Source of the DNA: Metarhizium brunneum
Taxonomy: Eukaryota > Ascomycota > Sordariomycetes > Hypocreales > Clavicipitaceae
Length of the DNA stretch: 64,000 bases
Assembly: GCF_013426205.1 (NCBI RefSeq)
Contig: NC_089425.1
Location: 3,534,001-3,598,000 of the forward strand
Direction of reading: 5' to 3'
Below the pieces are notes generated by a model. It was not told where the DNA came from. It worked only from the letters and a program-made list of their open reading frames with translations, and made no database searches. The position numbers and the translations under genes are program-made. Shown piece after piece: positions 11,708 to 22,955 of this stretch; position 1 is the stretch's first letter, and each line of letters starts with the position of its first letter.

Positions 11708-12938
11708 ATGGAGTCGTTCGTCATCAAGACCCCTTGCTCGAGCGCCAACATCGGGCCCGGCTTCGATGTCATCGGTCTTGCCCTCACCGTCTACCTCGAG
11801 CTCCATGTCACCATTGACCGATCCAAGACGTCGACCGAGGAGCCGCTCAATTGCAGAATAACCTACGAGGGCCAGGGCGAGGGCACCGAGGACATCAGTC
11901 TCGACCCGCAGAGCAACCTGATCACCCGTGTCGCGCTGTACGTGCTGAGATGCCATGACCAGCGCGCGTTCCCGGTTGAGACGCATGTGCACATTAAGAA
12001 CCCCATCCCCTTGGGCCGGGGGTTAGGAAGCTCGGGAGCTGCTGTAGTTGCTGGTGTGATGTTGGGAAAGGAGGCGGGTGGGCTGAAGAATCTGGATCTG
12101 GACCGACTTTTCGACTATTGTTTAATGATTGGTATGTGTGCCGGTGTGGTTTTGATACCTCCAACGTTGCCTGGCGTGACATTCGAGTCTGACAAAATGC
12201 TGCAGAAAGACATCCAGACAATGTGGGCGCCGCCTTGTTTGGCGGCTTCGTCGGTACCTACCTGATGCCATTGAACCCCGAAGACGCTGCGAGAATAGAA
12301 ATTCCTCTTTCCGAAGTCCTTCCTTCGCCAGCTGGCGGCGTTGATACGGGAAAGAAGCCTCCCTCGCCGCCAGTCGGCATCGGCCACCACATCAAGTTCC
12401 CCTGGGCCAAGGAGATCAAGGCGGTCGCCATCATTCCCGACTTTATCGTGCCCACGGCATCGGCGAGAGCTGTTCTTCCGGAAAAGTATCCACGCCAGGA
12501 TGTGGTGCGTATAACCTGCCCGCGAACCAGTTACTCGGATTCGTCATTAGTACCCTGTTTCTAACTGCCAACTTTGTGCCGTGCCAGACATTCAACCTCC
12601 AACGAATTGCCCTTCTCCCCGTCGCCCTGGGCCAGTCGCCGCCGGATCCCGAACTCATCCATCTCGCCATGCAGGACAAGATCCACCAGCCCTACCGCCA
12701 GACCCTTATCCCGGGTCTCACAGAAGTCGTCGAATCAATGTCTCCCAAGACCCAGCCTGGCTTTCTGGGCGTGTGCCTCTCTGGTGCGGGTCCTACGATT
12801 CTGGCGCTCGCAACAAGCAACTTTGAGGAGATTGCAAATAAGATCATCGCCACGCTGAGGCAATACAACGAGAAGAAGGATTTAGCCTGCGAATGGAAGA
12901 TTTTGGAACCTGCCGAGGGTACGCATGTAGTTCGATAG
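11708..12938 (+). CDS. THR1: Homoserine kinase
   Basis: Three exons, 11708-12131, 12206-12504 and 12588-12938, encode 357 aa, the same length as yeast Thr1. It phosphorylates homoserine to O-phosphohomoserine, the penultimate step of threonine synthesis, in the cytosol. GHMP-kinase features: N-terminal TPCSSANIGPGFDVIG, the ATP-binding glycine loop PLGRGLGSSGAA (about residues 98-109) and the C-terminal GVCLSGAGPT motif. Splicing restores MIERHPDNVGAALFGG and QDVTFNLQR across the introns. The ATG at 11708 gives the canonical N-terminus although the frame is open upstream. The DapA-like gene follows on the same strand 317 bp downstream with its own TATA box, so the two are independent genes. 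Confidence 0.97.
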
Positions 12939-13255
12939 ACTGATAGAGAAAGAGACAAATAGACCAGGAACTGGCGGCCAAACTCGAAACAGCCGCGGAA
13001 AACCATTACGCAATTCCCAACTCATCCACCTCACCTCCTGCGGGCCAATTCGGGACGTCCTACTGTTTATCGTTTCATTGCAGCACGTAACACAGATCGC
13101 CGTGGGTTAACCCGAACCCCGAGCACCGTCATCGGCGGCGCCCCCCACGTGTTACCCGGAGCTCCAACCTCACCTTGTCCGACCCAAGTCGGGTATAAAT
13201 CGCCCATCGTCCCATCAACTTCATCACCGACAGATCCCACCCATTGCTACACTTC
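12939..13255 (+). promoter_or_regulatory. Promoter region of the DapA-like aldolase gene
   Basis: 317-bp spacer between two same-strand genes. A TATAAAT box at 13194-13200 lies about 56 bp before the ATG at 13256. The region around 13125-13160 is GC-rich. No other element is recognised. Confidence 0.55.
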
Positions 13256-14324
13256 ATGACGTCCGCCATCATGTCCTCCCCACCCCCACCAGGAATCTAC
13301 GTGCCCGTGCCAACCTTTTTTGCCTCCAAATCCAGCTCCGCCTACGACGCCGCCATCCCGCCCGCCGACATCGCCACCCAGTCTGCCCACGCAATCTACC
13401 TCGCGAAATCGGGCATCAAGGGTCTCGTCATATTCGGCAGCACGGGGGAATCCGTACACATTCACCCGCGAGACCGCCGAGCCGTGCTGCAGGGGGTGCG
13501 AGATGCCCTTGTCCACGAAGGGTTCAGGGACTACCCCATCATAGCGGGAACGGCCACGGCAAGCATCGAAGAGACCGTCGAGCAGCTCACCGATGCAAAG
13601 GAGGCCGGCGCCCAGTGGGGAATGGTGCTGGCGCCGGGATACAATGCCGCCGTCACGCCGCAGGAGGGCATCGTCGGGTGGTTTACTGCAGTGGCAGATC
13701 GGAGCCCTATCCCCATTCTCGTGTGAGTGTGCGCACCTTGTTTGATTGCCACGCCCAACTACACATGTCCTCGGCTGAACCGTTGGCCACAGGTACCACT
13801 TCCCCGGAGTGTCAAACATGGTCAAAGTCACACCGGCTACATTTGCCACTCTTGCCGCCCATCGCAACGTGGTTGGTTGCAAGCTCTCCCACGGGGACGT
13901 CTCTCTACTGACACAGATTGCGCTGAACCCGGCCATTGACGCGGCCCGCTTTCACGTCTTCACCGGCCTGGGACAGCAGCTCCTGCCCGTGGTGGGCGTC
14001 GGGTGCGTGGGCGCCATTGATGCCTCGGCGGGATTCTTCCCAAAGTCGCTTGTGAGGCTGCTTGAGTTGGCAGGCAAGACGCGGCCTACGGAAGCAGAAG
14101 CCAGGGAGAGGAGGGAGCTGCAGTACAAAGTAAGCTGCATGGAAGAAATTGTCGTCAAACACGGCATCGTGGGCATCAAGGAGGCAACGAGTCGGCTGCG
14201 AGGGTTTGGGGACGTGGATGGCTCTAGGTTGCCGCTGCACGGGACCATCCAGGGCGGCGAGAATGAGTGGAAGAACTGGGAGGGCGTTTTGGCTGCACTA
14301 GAGGAGGTTGAGAAGCGCCTGTGA
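13256..14324 (+). CDS. DapA/HOGA-type class I aldolase
   Basis: Two exons, 13256-13722 and 13793-14324, encode 332 aa. A second in-frame ATG at 13271 would shorten it by five residues. The (beta/alpha)8 family is shown by GSTGESVHIHPRDRRAV (the GTTGE motif), a catalytic Tyr in YHFPG (Tyr157, its Val codon split by the intron) and the Schiff-base Lys in GCKLSHGD (Lys186). Fungi make lysine by the aminoadipate route, so a true dihydrodipicolinate synthase is not expected. Likely activities are 4-hydroxy-2-oxoglutarate aldolase or a 2-keto-3-deoxy sugar acid aldolase, both of which yield pyruvate. Sequence alone does not choose between them. No pathway partners adjoin it. Confidence 0.9.
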
Positions 14325-14486
14325 GGCTACAATCTATTTTCAAAAAGACGACATGATACATGGATGGGCCGACGTCTGAAATACCAGAAACTATTTACTC
14401 GTACTGCGGGCCACCAACGTCTCGACTCGCCGGTGTCATTATCAGTGTCAGTGCAACGCCCGCACGTCTCCAACCTCTGCCTCCTC

Positions 14487-15645
14487 TTAAGCCCCGGCGT
14501 CGGGCGCAGTCGTATTGTCCAAGATCCCGAAGCGCACCCACTCGTCCACGTCTTCCTGCCTAATGATGTCGCGCAGCGTCGGCCCCAAGGTTTTGCCCCC
14601 CTTGCCAGGGCACACATCCACCCCGTTTGCGTACCCATAGCCGTCGTGGTCGCCGAGACAGAGAAGATCAAAGATCCCGCCGCTGCAAGATAGATTATGC
14701 ACGCCCTCGCAAATCCTGGACGGGCGGCCCAGCCCCTCGGGGAACCAGAACTCGGGCGTGGTGTGCGCGTACCCGGCGCTGCGGTCGCCCGGCACCGCCG
14801 TCACCGGGTCGTGCCTGTTGGTGACGCGGACGGTCCTGCCGCCGCGCCCGTCAGACACGTACTCTGCAAACGCGGCGTTCCCGACCCGCGGCGAGCCGTA
14901 GGTGTAGATGTCGGTCCGGACGCCGCCCTTGCGCAGGTACGCGCCGGCGAGGGTCGCCACGCCGCCCCCGAGGGAGTGGCCCGTCGCGACGACGCTGTAC
15001 CCCGGGTTCCGCGCCAGCTGCTCCTGCACGACGGCCATCATGCGGTCCTTGACGCCGGTGAAGGCGGCCCAGAAGCCCTGGTGCACGCGGCACCCGTCAC
15101 ACAGCGGCAGGAGCTTGTCCGCCTTGTCGGCGGCTTGTCTACCCGTTGGATTAGCATGCTAGTGACGGGGTATAATTCTCAGGACTGGGGGACAAGACGT
15201 ACGAGGGCAGCAAGGCGCAGATGGCGTCGGTGAAGACGCCGAGGAACGTCCAGCGCAGCTTGGGATCCTTCAGGCAGGCCAGCACGTCGCTCATGACGTC
15301 GCGGACGTTCCAGATGTCGGTGCCGCGGAAGGACACCACGATGACGGGCCGGCTCTTGCTGACGGCGATGTAGCCCGATATGGAGTGCGCGTTGCCGAAC
15401 TCCTCGACGGTGGTGGCGTCGGCCGTGGCGCCGCAGGCGTGGGCGCTCGGGTTGCTGCACACCGCGCTGTTGAGGGACAGGTCCTGCAGGTCGGGGCAGT
15501 ACGCGGCCGTGGCGTAGCGCGAGTACGTGTTGATGAGGCCGAGGGTCGTGCCGTCGAGCTGCACGGGTGAGGCGGCCGAGGGTGCGAGTCTCATGGACAG
15601 GAGGGCGAGGGCGGCCCTTGCCAGGGGGAGCTCTGGGAGACGCAT
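14487..15645 (-). CDS. Secreted class 3 lipase
   Basis: Two exons, 15645-15203 and 15138-14487 (64-bp intron with a GCTAAT branch site), encode 364 aa. A signal peptide covers about residues 1-25. The lipase 3 fold is shown by VVSFRGTDIWN (oxyanion loop), GHSLGGG with nucleophile Ser203, Asp258 in NRHDPVTAVP and His312 in LGDHDGYG. Cys residues are plentiful, consistent with secretion. These enzymes hydrolyse triacylglycerols or ferulate-type esters outside the cell. Third positions are strongly GC, as in the neighbouring genes. Feruloyl esterase activity is the main alternative within the family. Confidence 0.93.
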
Positions 15646-16845
15646 TCTGCAAGATACGATGGTGCTTGGAGCTACGACGAGCTACGGCAAGCTTTGGCAG
15701 GCTGGTTGCCTTTTTTATAGAGGATCATGACGGTTCAAGTTGGTTATATGCTTGGTGTTTGGCTCGCCAAGCTTGGGATCCCTGGCGAGGACCAACTTCG
15801 ATAAGGCTGGCGTGTGGTACTGACTCGAACTTTGCGCTTGGCACGGCTGGCCACCGAGTCATCTGACAGTACGCATGGGTGTTTTGGTTGCTATATTTCG
15901 CGTATAGCAGCCCACGTGGGATGACCCGGCTGTGTGGTTGTAGATGATGGTGTGATGAGGGTGGGCGGCCGGGATGTTCATCTCATCTGTAGAGATCTGA
16001 GGGCGGTAGCGGCGACACACTATCTGTTGCATGAACCGTGGTCATGGGGGAATGTCACTCGCCGCCTTGTGGCGATTCAGATGAACATTGCTCTATTTTT
16101 CATTTTTTTTTTCTCCGGTTGCGTGGTTTGTTGAATTGGCCAATTGCGCGGGCGCATGTTGAAGGGAGAGCGTTGATGTCACGTATCATTCGACGGCTTT
16201 GCGAATGATTTTGGCAGCGCATTGACGGGCGGGATGGGGAAAACGGGGATGTGGAAATTGGAAATAGCCCGGGCACTAACGGAATTTCGCTTAGTTGCTC
16301 TCCGAAGGGAGAGGTGGTGCTGCTTGAGTCAAATGCATTTGCTGAAGAAGTGGTTGTTACTGGGTTTGGCGTTGTAGTTTTGGGTGCCGATTTGCCATGG
16401 GAATCCTGGAACGTATACGAATTGACTGACTTAGGTTCCTTTCATCAATTCGGCCCACTTGTCACGGGTTTGACTCTGGCACTCTTACAACGTGGTATAG
16501 GACTTTTTCGCACTACGCAAGCCGCCTCGGTGCCAAGCTGCGCTTTGTGAATTTCTTGCAAGGAGATGCGTGCTATATGTCGGCCGGTGGGATGACGATG
16601 ACAAGTTGAGACTTGTAACTCTGTCTGCGCCTTATGGCAGCTCTGCGGGCTGTCATCCTGCCCCTCGTGTCGTGTTGTCTTTGTACTATCCACGCGATAG
16701 CATTAATTCACCTTGATAGGAGTCCAAGTCGACTCTCTGGTGCGAGATTTGGTGCATGCAGTCGTCTCCATCTGCCGATTTGTTCTGGATACGTAAACCA
16801 TGTTTCGTCATAAAAGAACATGCTCCAATTGCTTCGCGATTATTC
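15646..16845. other. Lipase upstream region
   Basis: 1.2 kb of lipase promoter and spacer. Open frames such as 16251-16550 lack any domain and are not called. Nothing else is recognised. Confidence 0.5.
15713..15719 (-). promoter_or_regulatory. TATA box of the class 3 lipase gene
   Basis: TATAAAA on the minus strand, 68 bp upstream of the lipase ATG at 15645. Distance and strand fit a core promoter. Confidence 0.6.
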
Positions 16846-17107
16846 TGTCACACGGTCAAGACCGGGACAAAGGTATCAGACAACAAAGGTTACACAACAA
16901 CAAAGAAAGGTATCACGGGGCCCGGAGTCGGACCTTGGCGAGGGCTGCCTCAGGCCTCTGGGCTCACCGACTCTTTGTATTTATAGAGACCTCTGACCCC
17001 TCAAGGCCTCTTTGAAAACCGAGGACCTTTAATACCATAATATCGATATTAAATTGATATATGAATTTTCACCTGTTCTAAGCCCAGCTACCCTGCACTT
17101 GTTCCAT
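16846..17107 (-). mobile_element. Solo LTR, family B copy 1 (degenerate)
   Basis: Inverted relative to the copy at 29006. The left end TGTCACACGGTC is the exact reverse complement of that copy's right end. The core (CGAGGGCTGCCTCA and CTCACCGACT, then TTGTATTTATAG) matches in the same order. The right end near 17107 is blurred by divergence and AT-rich decay, and no target duplication could be assigned. Confidence 0.55.
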
Positions 17108-18363
17108 AAACCCCTTTATATTACAGTTTACAATATTCTATCGTAGCGGAAACAGACGCTGCTCAACGTAATCCAGTTTCAATACTCAAAGCGAGGCAGT
17201 CATACCAGGCCACACGATAGTCTCGCAAAAGCTGCGAGATCATTACATCGTCGGTTGCGGTTTTCGCCATTGTCTCTATTCTTCTTCCAAAGTCCGTCTG
17301 CCGGTGTGATATGGCAGCTACTTGCTGCTTCTCAGGCCGCACGAGGTCATCTACATTTGCCCTCTTCCCGGACGGCCCACGGAGCAGGCGTTTATGCCCG
17401 GAAACGAGCCCACAAAGAGGTTCACTGGTAAAGGCGGCCGGTACATGAACTCTGCCCACTCGGTGCAGTATGACCGTCAGATGCACAGCCCTCGACTCTC
17501 TTCAGCTCAAAATCTGTAATCGGACCGTGTCCGGCCCAAATGCCGACTTTGCCTGCGACCAACAGGGAATCACAGAATCAAGGAAAGGCGGAGTGAAGGG
17601 CAAGTTCCAGGACGTGTTCGGTCATTGAGACGGGCTGTTGCCAAACTCAGCCTCACCATTTGTCTCACCCCTTGCCATGAATAGATATTCAGTGCCATCG
17701 GCGTGCCGGGCGAAGCCTCAGCGTCAGGCATCAAGGCCAAGCTGGCTGCAAGTTCAGGACGTGTCTGGTGTACTCTGGCTTGTACGGTTTCACAGGCCGA
17801 GAGGCCATGGCGCGACCGTCTTGACAGGTCAGATTCGCCTCGATGCTGTGATCGATCCAGCTGCAGCGCATTGACTCCGGTCTTGGACATTCATTGGTGG
17901 GCGGCACAGCGAGCCTTTGTTAAAACGCGAGGTGGGTGGGAGTTCATCGGCCGGGGCCCGGATGTTCGCGGACAAAGGAACGGGTCGGCATTCTAAGCCT
18001 CACCCAGAACGCCATCTTCAGTACACACTCGATGAACAAAGATTGAAGTGAGCCAGATCAACGACAGGGCTGGCGAGAGGTGATGCTTCCTCGCTGTCAT
18101 GTTCAGCAGTTGGTAGAGGGTTTACGTCTGCACGTCGAAGATAAAATGTCTCCTCTCGCCGCTCCCTCCTCACACTTCTTCTTTCTCCTTACCCATCTTT
18201 TGCTTTCCTCTATTTACTCCCGCGCTTCGTTTTCATCTGGGACCGACTCGATCTTTTCTTTTCCCCCAAATATCTCATCATCCCTGAGAGGCTCGCTTTC
18301 CGCATTTCGCTCTTGGCAACAGCTGCGTCTCGTTACGAAACTTCCACCATAACAGTGGGCGCA
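17108..18363. other. Intergenic region before the membrane protein
   Basis: Spacer without a recognised gene. Frames near 17163-17486 (-) and 17570-17890 (-) have no domains. Bases 18150-18330 are pyrimidine-rich (CTCC/TTCTT), typical of a fungal promoter or 5' leader for the gene starting at 18364. Confidence 0.5.
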
Positions 18364-18941
18364 ATGAAGATGATTGTGGAGATCTTGATGATTTTCCTGC
18401 ACCCATTCCGTTTTCCCACATTTATTGCCATGCTCACCATGAACTCTGTTTTCCTGGGCATGATGAAAGCTCACAATATCCCTGTCAACAAGAACATTGT
18501 CATGACCGAAGTTTTCGCGGCCGTGGGTGCTGTGGTGGATATTTTAGGATTGCTCAAATCCTGCGTGGTATTGGGTTCGGACGAGTACCTGTCGAACCTG
18601 TCCCTCCTATGTGCGGGTATCGTCCCTCGCGCCGTGGAACTTTTTATCATGGGATGCTGCATCTTTATCGCGGTGGTATACAAGGCCGGTGCTGGAGACT
18701 GCGACAGCTACGCTGATACACCATTCGGCGATATCAAAGGCGAAGATGGATTGACAGGCGTTGGGACCTCGTGTCGAATGCAGGCGGCCACATTTGCCGT
18801 GGCAATCATTGCAGCGTAAGTCTACTGTGACCACTCGCGACTCTCTCAGGTACTGATGATATTCTCCTTAACAGATTCACATCTTTCTGTATTATCTTTG
18901 TCAAGGCTGTTTTGATGGTCATGAGACTTGGACAGACATGA
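18364..18941 (+). CDS. Small four-helix membrane protein, unknown function
   Basis: Two exons, 18364-18815 and 18875-18941 (59-bp intron), encode 172 aa. The ATG at 18364 is the first Met in the frame. Four hydrophobic stretches are visible at about residues 3-25, 45-70, 80-105 and 140-170, separated by short polar loops; the largest loop (about 108-138) is acidic with two Cys. No signal peptide cleavage site is obvious, so helix 1 probably anchors the protein. I do not recognise the family. The conserved splice sites, the pyrimidine-rich leader and the continuation of helix 4 across the intron (IIAAFTSFCIIFVKAV) support a real gene. Confidence 0.75.
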
Positions 18942-20010
18942 GTTTGTGGGGTCCCTTCAACCTAGATGGCATTTTGTGCTACTTGGCAGTACATCTTCCT
19001 CGTACTTCCTCTTGTAGGAAAACGATGCTAGATTACTAGCCCGCTAGGTTGGCCAGTTTGCTGCCTATTCGGGGGAAGAATCTACGCCGAGGGCTTCTGT
19101 TTTGTGCTAGGCGGTTTGCGGCGATTTCCTTCACGTTTAGTTAGGTCTATCAACTACCTAATTCAAGCAACCCAAATTCTCTGTCCATTATCCCTGCGTG
19201 AAGAACATGTAATGAATGTGTTGAAAGCACTGGCCCGACCCGAACACAAGTCATCGATCCCTTGCAGCCCATGTCACCCAAAAAAAAGTCAAGTCCGGCT
19301 TTGCAGCAGGGAGGCTCGCTGTGTCACTGTCTGGTTCCGCACCATCATCTTCTCGGGTTAGGGTTGCCGATGAGACATCAAGGGCGTCGGCATGTCGTAG
19401 TGTTACGAAATGCAGACACGCATTAAAATTTTATTGAGTGCTGATGGCGAATGTGACGCCAACGACGCCGCCATAAACTATCCCGAGATGTCAGCTCTGG
19501 CCGCATCACGTCGTCAACCGTCACAGCCAATCGGGGCTCCGAGTCGACGTCGAAAAGTCCGTCCCAACAATTCGGGCGGCGCGGCCGGAAGGGTATCCAC
19601 CGAGATCCGGCTCAGCTGCAATCCAGGGGGATCTGATTGCCGTGTTTGGACACTCAGACGTGGGCCCCGCTTGACTGACGCGGATCCGTGACGCCAACCT
19701 CGGCACGGGTGACGCCACGCTGACCCAACAAGTCGACAACTGCACAACTTTTGCACAACTGCGTGCCTGGACTAGTGGACCGGGCTTTTTCCCACTCCCT
19801 TGCGAATTCTACTCGGATGATTTTTTTTGAATCTTCAACATTCATTCTTTGCCTTCCTTCCCAGCTCTTGCTATCCTTACATCACCGCAGCCCTGCTCCC
19901 CCGCCCATTTCGGGAGGCTTGCCGTCTCTCTCCTTGGTCGACCCCCTCCCTGGATCTCATCCCTTGAACACCACAACCTCGCGTCGCAAAGATCACGACG
20001 TCGCGAACCC
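18942..20010. other. Intergenic region
   Basis: About 1.07 kb. It includes a short TTAGGGTT at 19358 and a GC-rich block at 19490-19700. No coding frame has family features. The part after 19800 is pyrimidine-rich and probably holds the leader of the thioesterase-like gene. Confidence 0.5.
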
Positions 20011-21122
20011 ATGGCATCGGCTTCCAGCAAGGTCGGTGGCCTCGCCGTCGCCATCCGCGTCATCGTCCCCGTGGCGCTGGGGTCCGCCGGCTACGTCGCC
20101 TACAAGATCAACTGGTCCGCCGCCATCCAAAACTTCCTAACCGGGCCGGGGCGCAGCTCGCGCATCCTCCTGCTGCTGTTTGCCGTGCTCAACTGGAAGA
20201 ACCTGCCATTTGCATGGACGGTATGACCTCCCCCACCTCCTCTCCCCGTCTGCCCCGTCAAGCCGGACCCATGTCTCTAACGTCGAGCGCCCAGTACCGC
20301 GTCTTCTACGCCATCGTCTACCACAACATGCTCCGCAAGTCGCCGGACCTCACGCCGCGGGCGCTCTTCAAGCCCATCATCTCGGAGACGCGGGCGCCGC
20401 TCCTCGAAATCGACTACAACCTGCACAAGTCCAACTCGACCTACTTCACGGACCTGGACGTGGCGCGGACTCACCTCGTCAGCTACCTCACGCGGCCGGC
20501 GATGCGCAGCCTCACGGACAACGCGCGGACGGGCCTGGTGCTGGACCCCAAGACGGGCCGGCCGGCGCGCGGGCCCATGGGCATCATGCTGGGCTCCGTG
20601 TCGTGCTCCTTCAAGAGGGAGATACGCGCCTACCGCGCGTACGAGCTGTGGAGCAGGCTGCTCGCCTGGGACCGGAAATGGCTGTACATTGTGACGCACT
20701 TTGTGCCCCGGGGCGCGGCCCGGCCGACCGAGTGGCTGGACCCGCGCTTCGGCCGCGCGCGCACCAGGAGCGGCGCCGACGCCTCCGCCGGCTGGGAGGC
20801 CGGCATCCACGCCTCCGCCGTGAGCAAGTACGTCTTCAAGCTGGGCCGCTTCACCGTCCACCCGGCCATTGTGCTGCGCGAGTCGGGCCTGCTGCCGGAC
20901 CGCCCGGGCGGCTGGACCGGCGGCGACAACCAGCTCGGCGACGAGGCCGCCGACCTGGGCCACGTCGACCTCGCCGTCGACGGGGAGTGGGATTGGGCGC
21001 GCGTCGAGGCCGAGAGGCGCCGCGGCATCGAGCTGGCCGCCCACCTGGCCAAGCTGGATGAGTGCCATGGCTTGTTTGACGGCGGCACGCACGGCGCCCT
21101 GGCCAAGGTCGGGCCGTGCTAG
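20011..21122 (+). CDS. THEM6-like thioesterase-superfamily protein
   Basis: Exons 20011-20220 and 20295-21122 encode 345 aa. An N-terminal hydrophobic region (about residues 8-30) and a second one (about 52-64) suggest membrane anchoring. The segment LLEIDYNLHKSNSTYFTDLDVARTHLVSYL resembles the hot-dog core of THEM6-type proteins (LLDLDYLLHMNNARY...DFAR), followed by the FKREIRAYRAYELWSRLLAWDRKWLYIVTHF strand pattern. Members are thioesterase-like, but the acyl substrate is unknown and catalysis is unproved for THEM6. Splicing gives WTYRVFYAIVYHNML. Base composition is very GC-rich, which creates long spurious open frames on both strands. It is convergent with the CFEM gene, 209 bp apart. Confidence 0.85.
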
Positions 21123-21331
21123 GGGGGTGCGGCGTGAGGGCCGCGGGAAGCCAGCCGAGTTGTTTTGTTGATCTTCTTGTTCGTCTTTATAGAATAGACA
21201 GCCGGCCAGACTCGATATATACATAGACTAGACTAATGCGACAGCCGTTTCCCAAAAAGCGCCCCTCCAGCACCGGCAAACACAACCCGCCCCTTTGTAA
21301 AACAACGCCCACTCCGAGACGGAACCCGTTC

Positions 21332-21853
21332 TCATAATAGCACGGTCGCGGCTGCAGCAATCGCCACCAGGACCCAGCCAACCCCGTCCGTCTTTGCCGC
21401 TGACCCCGTGCCCGTCGTCACCTCGCCCTCGCCGCCTGGCTTGGTCTCATTCCCCCCCGGCAGCGTCTTGCACACGTCCAGCACAACCCGGCCGGTAGCT
21501 ATAAGAAACAGCCTGGATCAGCACGATATCCAGACAACCTTTCCCCTTCCTGAGCAGAAGCAGCAACCCCAAGAGGGAGAGCCGGCTCTAAAGATAAAAA
21601 GAAACCCACCCGTAATGTTCTGCAAGTCGCACCCAGCCTGGACCAGGCACGGCGCCACCGTCCTGATAATGGGCTCGATCTTGTCGCACTGGCACTCGAC
21701 GTCGGCCAGCGAGCAGTTGTGCCTCGTCACCCCGTCCGCCAGACACAGCAGCGAGCACCTGGGCAGCCGGTCCCGCAGCGAGGCCGGGTCCAGCGCCGCC
21801 GTCCGCGCGGCTAGGAGCCACATGGGCCCGAGGGGGAGGAGAGTCGGGTTCAT
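21332..21853 (-). CDS. CFEM-domain protein with GPI-type C-terminus
   Basis: Exons 21853-21610 and 21498-21332 (111-bp intron) encode 136 aa. An N-terminal signal peptide (about residues 1-20) is followed by one CFEM domain with all eight Cys (C-x3-C, C-x6-C-x1-C, C, C and a last C in LDVCK after the intron). The Asp before the C-x-C pair (SLADVECQC) is where haem-binding CFEM proteins place the iron-ligand Asp. A Ser/Thr/Gly-rich tail and a terminal hydrophobic stretch (GWVLVAIAAAATVLL) predict a GPI anchor. CFEM proteins act at the cell surface in haem uptake or host interaction. The role here is inferred from family only. Confidence 0.9.
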
Positions 21854-22425
21854 TGCGCGGGCGCCGTGTTTGCCTTTATTTAATGAGAACTAGACTTGCT
21901 GCCGGACCGATCGCCTGATTGCGTGTCATACGTGTCAATAGCATTGGGCAAGAAGGGCTTCGTGGCGAACAGTAAACTGGTGCTATTGATATATACACGA
22001 CTTGGCCGACCGCGACTTCGAATTGGCTGGTGGCGCATCCCCCGGCGCACCAGACCCCTGCCCGATCGGCCAGTTGACTCCATCAAGTGACATGGAATGC
22101 TTTCTTGTGGCGAGCTCTGGCAGACACTGATGCTTTGCAGAAGTGGCCCTCTGGCTGGGATGCGTCGTTGGCGGCTGGGGTCCTTCTGCAAGACAGAAAG
22201 AAGCCCGGCACATGAGGCGCAAGGGAACAAGTCGTCGCGGCATTGTCCCTAGCATAAGCTGCATGTGCATGGGATCGACTATCAGCCAAGCGGGGCGATG
22301 CGAGGCACCATGAAGAACAATCAATGCATCATGTGTGGTTGATTGTTGAATGTCGATCTGGTTCTTGTCTGCCGAGTACATACATACTCCGTACATGCAT
22401 ACATGCATACAATACTGTCTGTCCT
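21854..22425. other. CFEM upstream region
   Basis: 572-bp spacer between the CFEM gene and the MITE-like element. It includes a short ATGCATAC microsatellite at 22394-22411 and one TACTCCGTA motif at 22385. No gene is seen. Confidence 0.5.
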
Positions 22426-22672
22426 ATCCCTTTGAATGTGCGCAGGTCTAAGTATAGCAGACCAGGATCCTAGCTAATAAATTAATAAAAAATCCTAATA
22501 AAGATATATAAACTTGTTATAAAATTATATAATAAGTAAAGTACCTAATATTTTAAGATATATATAAATATAAGAATATACTAGCTATTTACCAGAGTTA
22601 AAAAGTACCTCTAAGTATTATAAAAAGAGTAGGTTGAGTACATTAGTTGGACCTGCGCACATTCAAAGGGAT
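22426..22672. mobile_element. MITE-like element with perfect 23-bp terminal inverted repeats
   Basis: The left end (22426-22448, starting ATCCCTTTGAATG) and right end (22650-22672, ending CATTCAAAGGGAT) are exact inverted repeats. The 201-bp interior is very AT-rich with no open frame. The left flank is TA and the right outer dinucleotide is TG, so a TA target duplication (Tc1/mariner type) with one mutation is possible but not proved. The small size and lack of coding capacity fit a non-autonomous DNA transposon. Confidence 0.75.
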
Positions 22673-22955
22673 GCAAGGTCCAATTTTCTGATACACGCCT
22701 ACCGCTAGCACTCCATGCAAGTCCAATGTTGACCTGGCATTGGGTACGTGGCACCAACTCGCCTGTCAACAAGGCTTGTAGCCAGTTGGCATTTGGCGTC
22801 TAGTTCAATAATTTCACCTCGACTGCCCTTGGTACGAAGCGCCTTTTGTGTACAATTCTACAATGGTTCAACAAGCCACACTTTACTTGGCTGCTCAAAT
22901 CAAAAACTATATTCATGCTATGTGCTCATAATGTCAAAATACATTCCTACTTCCC

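Noticed and set aside
13256..14324. Lysine-biosynthesis dihydrodipicolinate synthase
   Set aside because: Fungi use the aminoadipate pathway; the YHFPG and GCKLSHGD motifs suit related pyruvate-yielding aldolases equally well.
20180..21224. Very long frames overlapping the thioesterase-like gene on both strands
   Set aside because: They are mirror frames caused by high GC at third positions; only the spliced frame at 20011-21122 shows family similarity.
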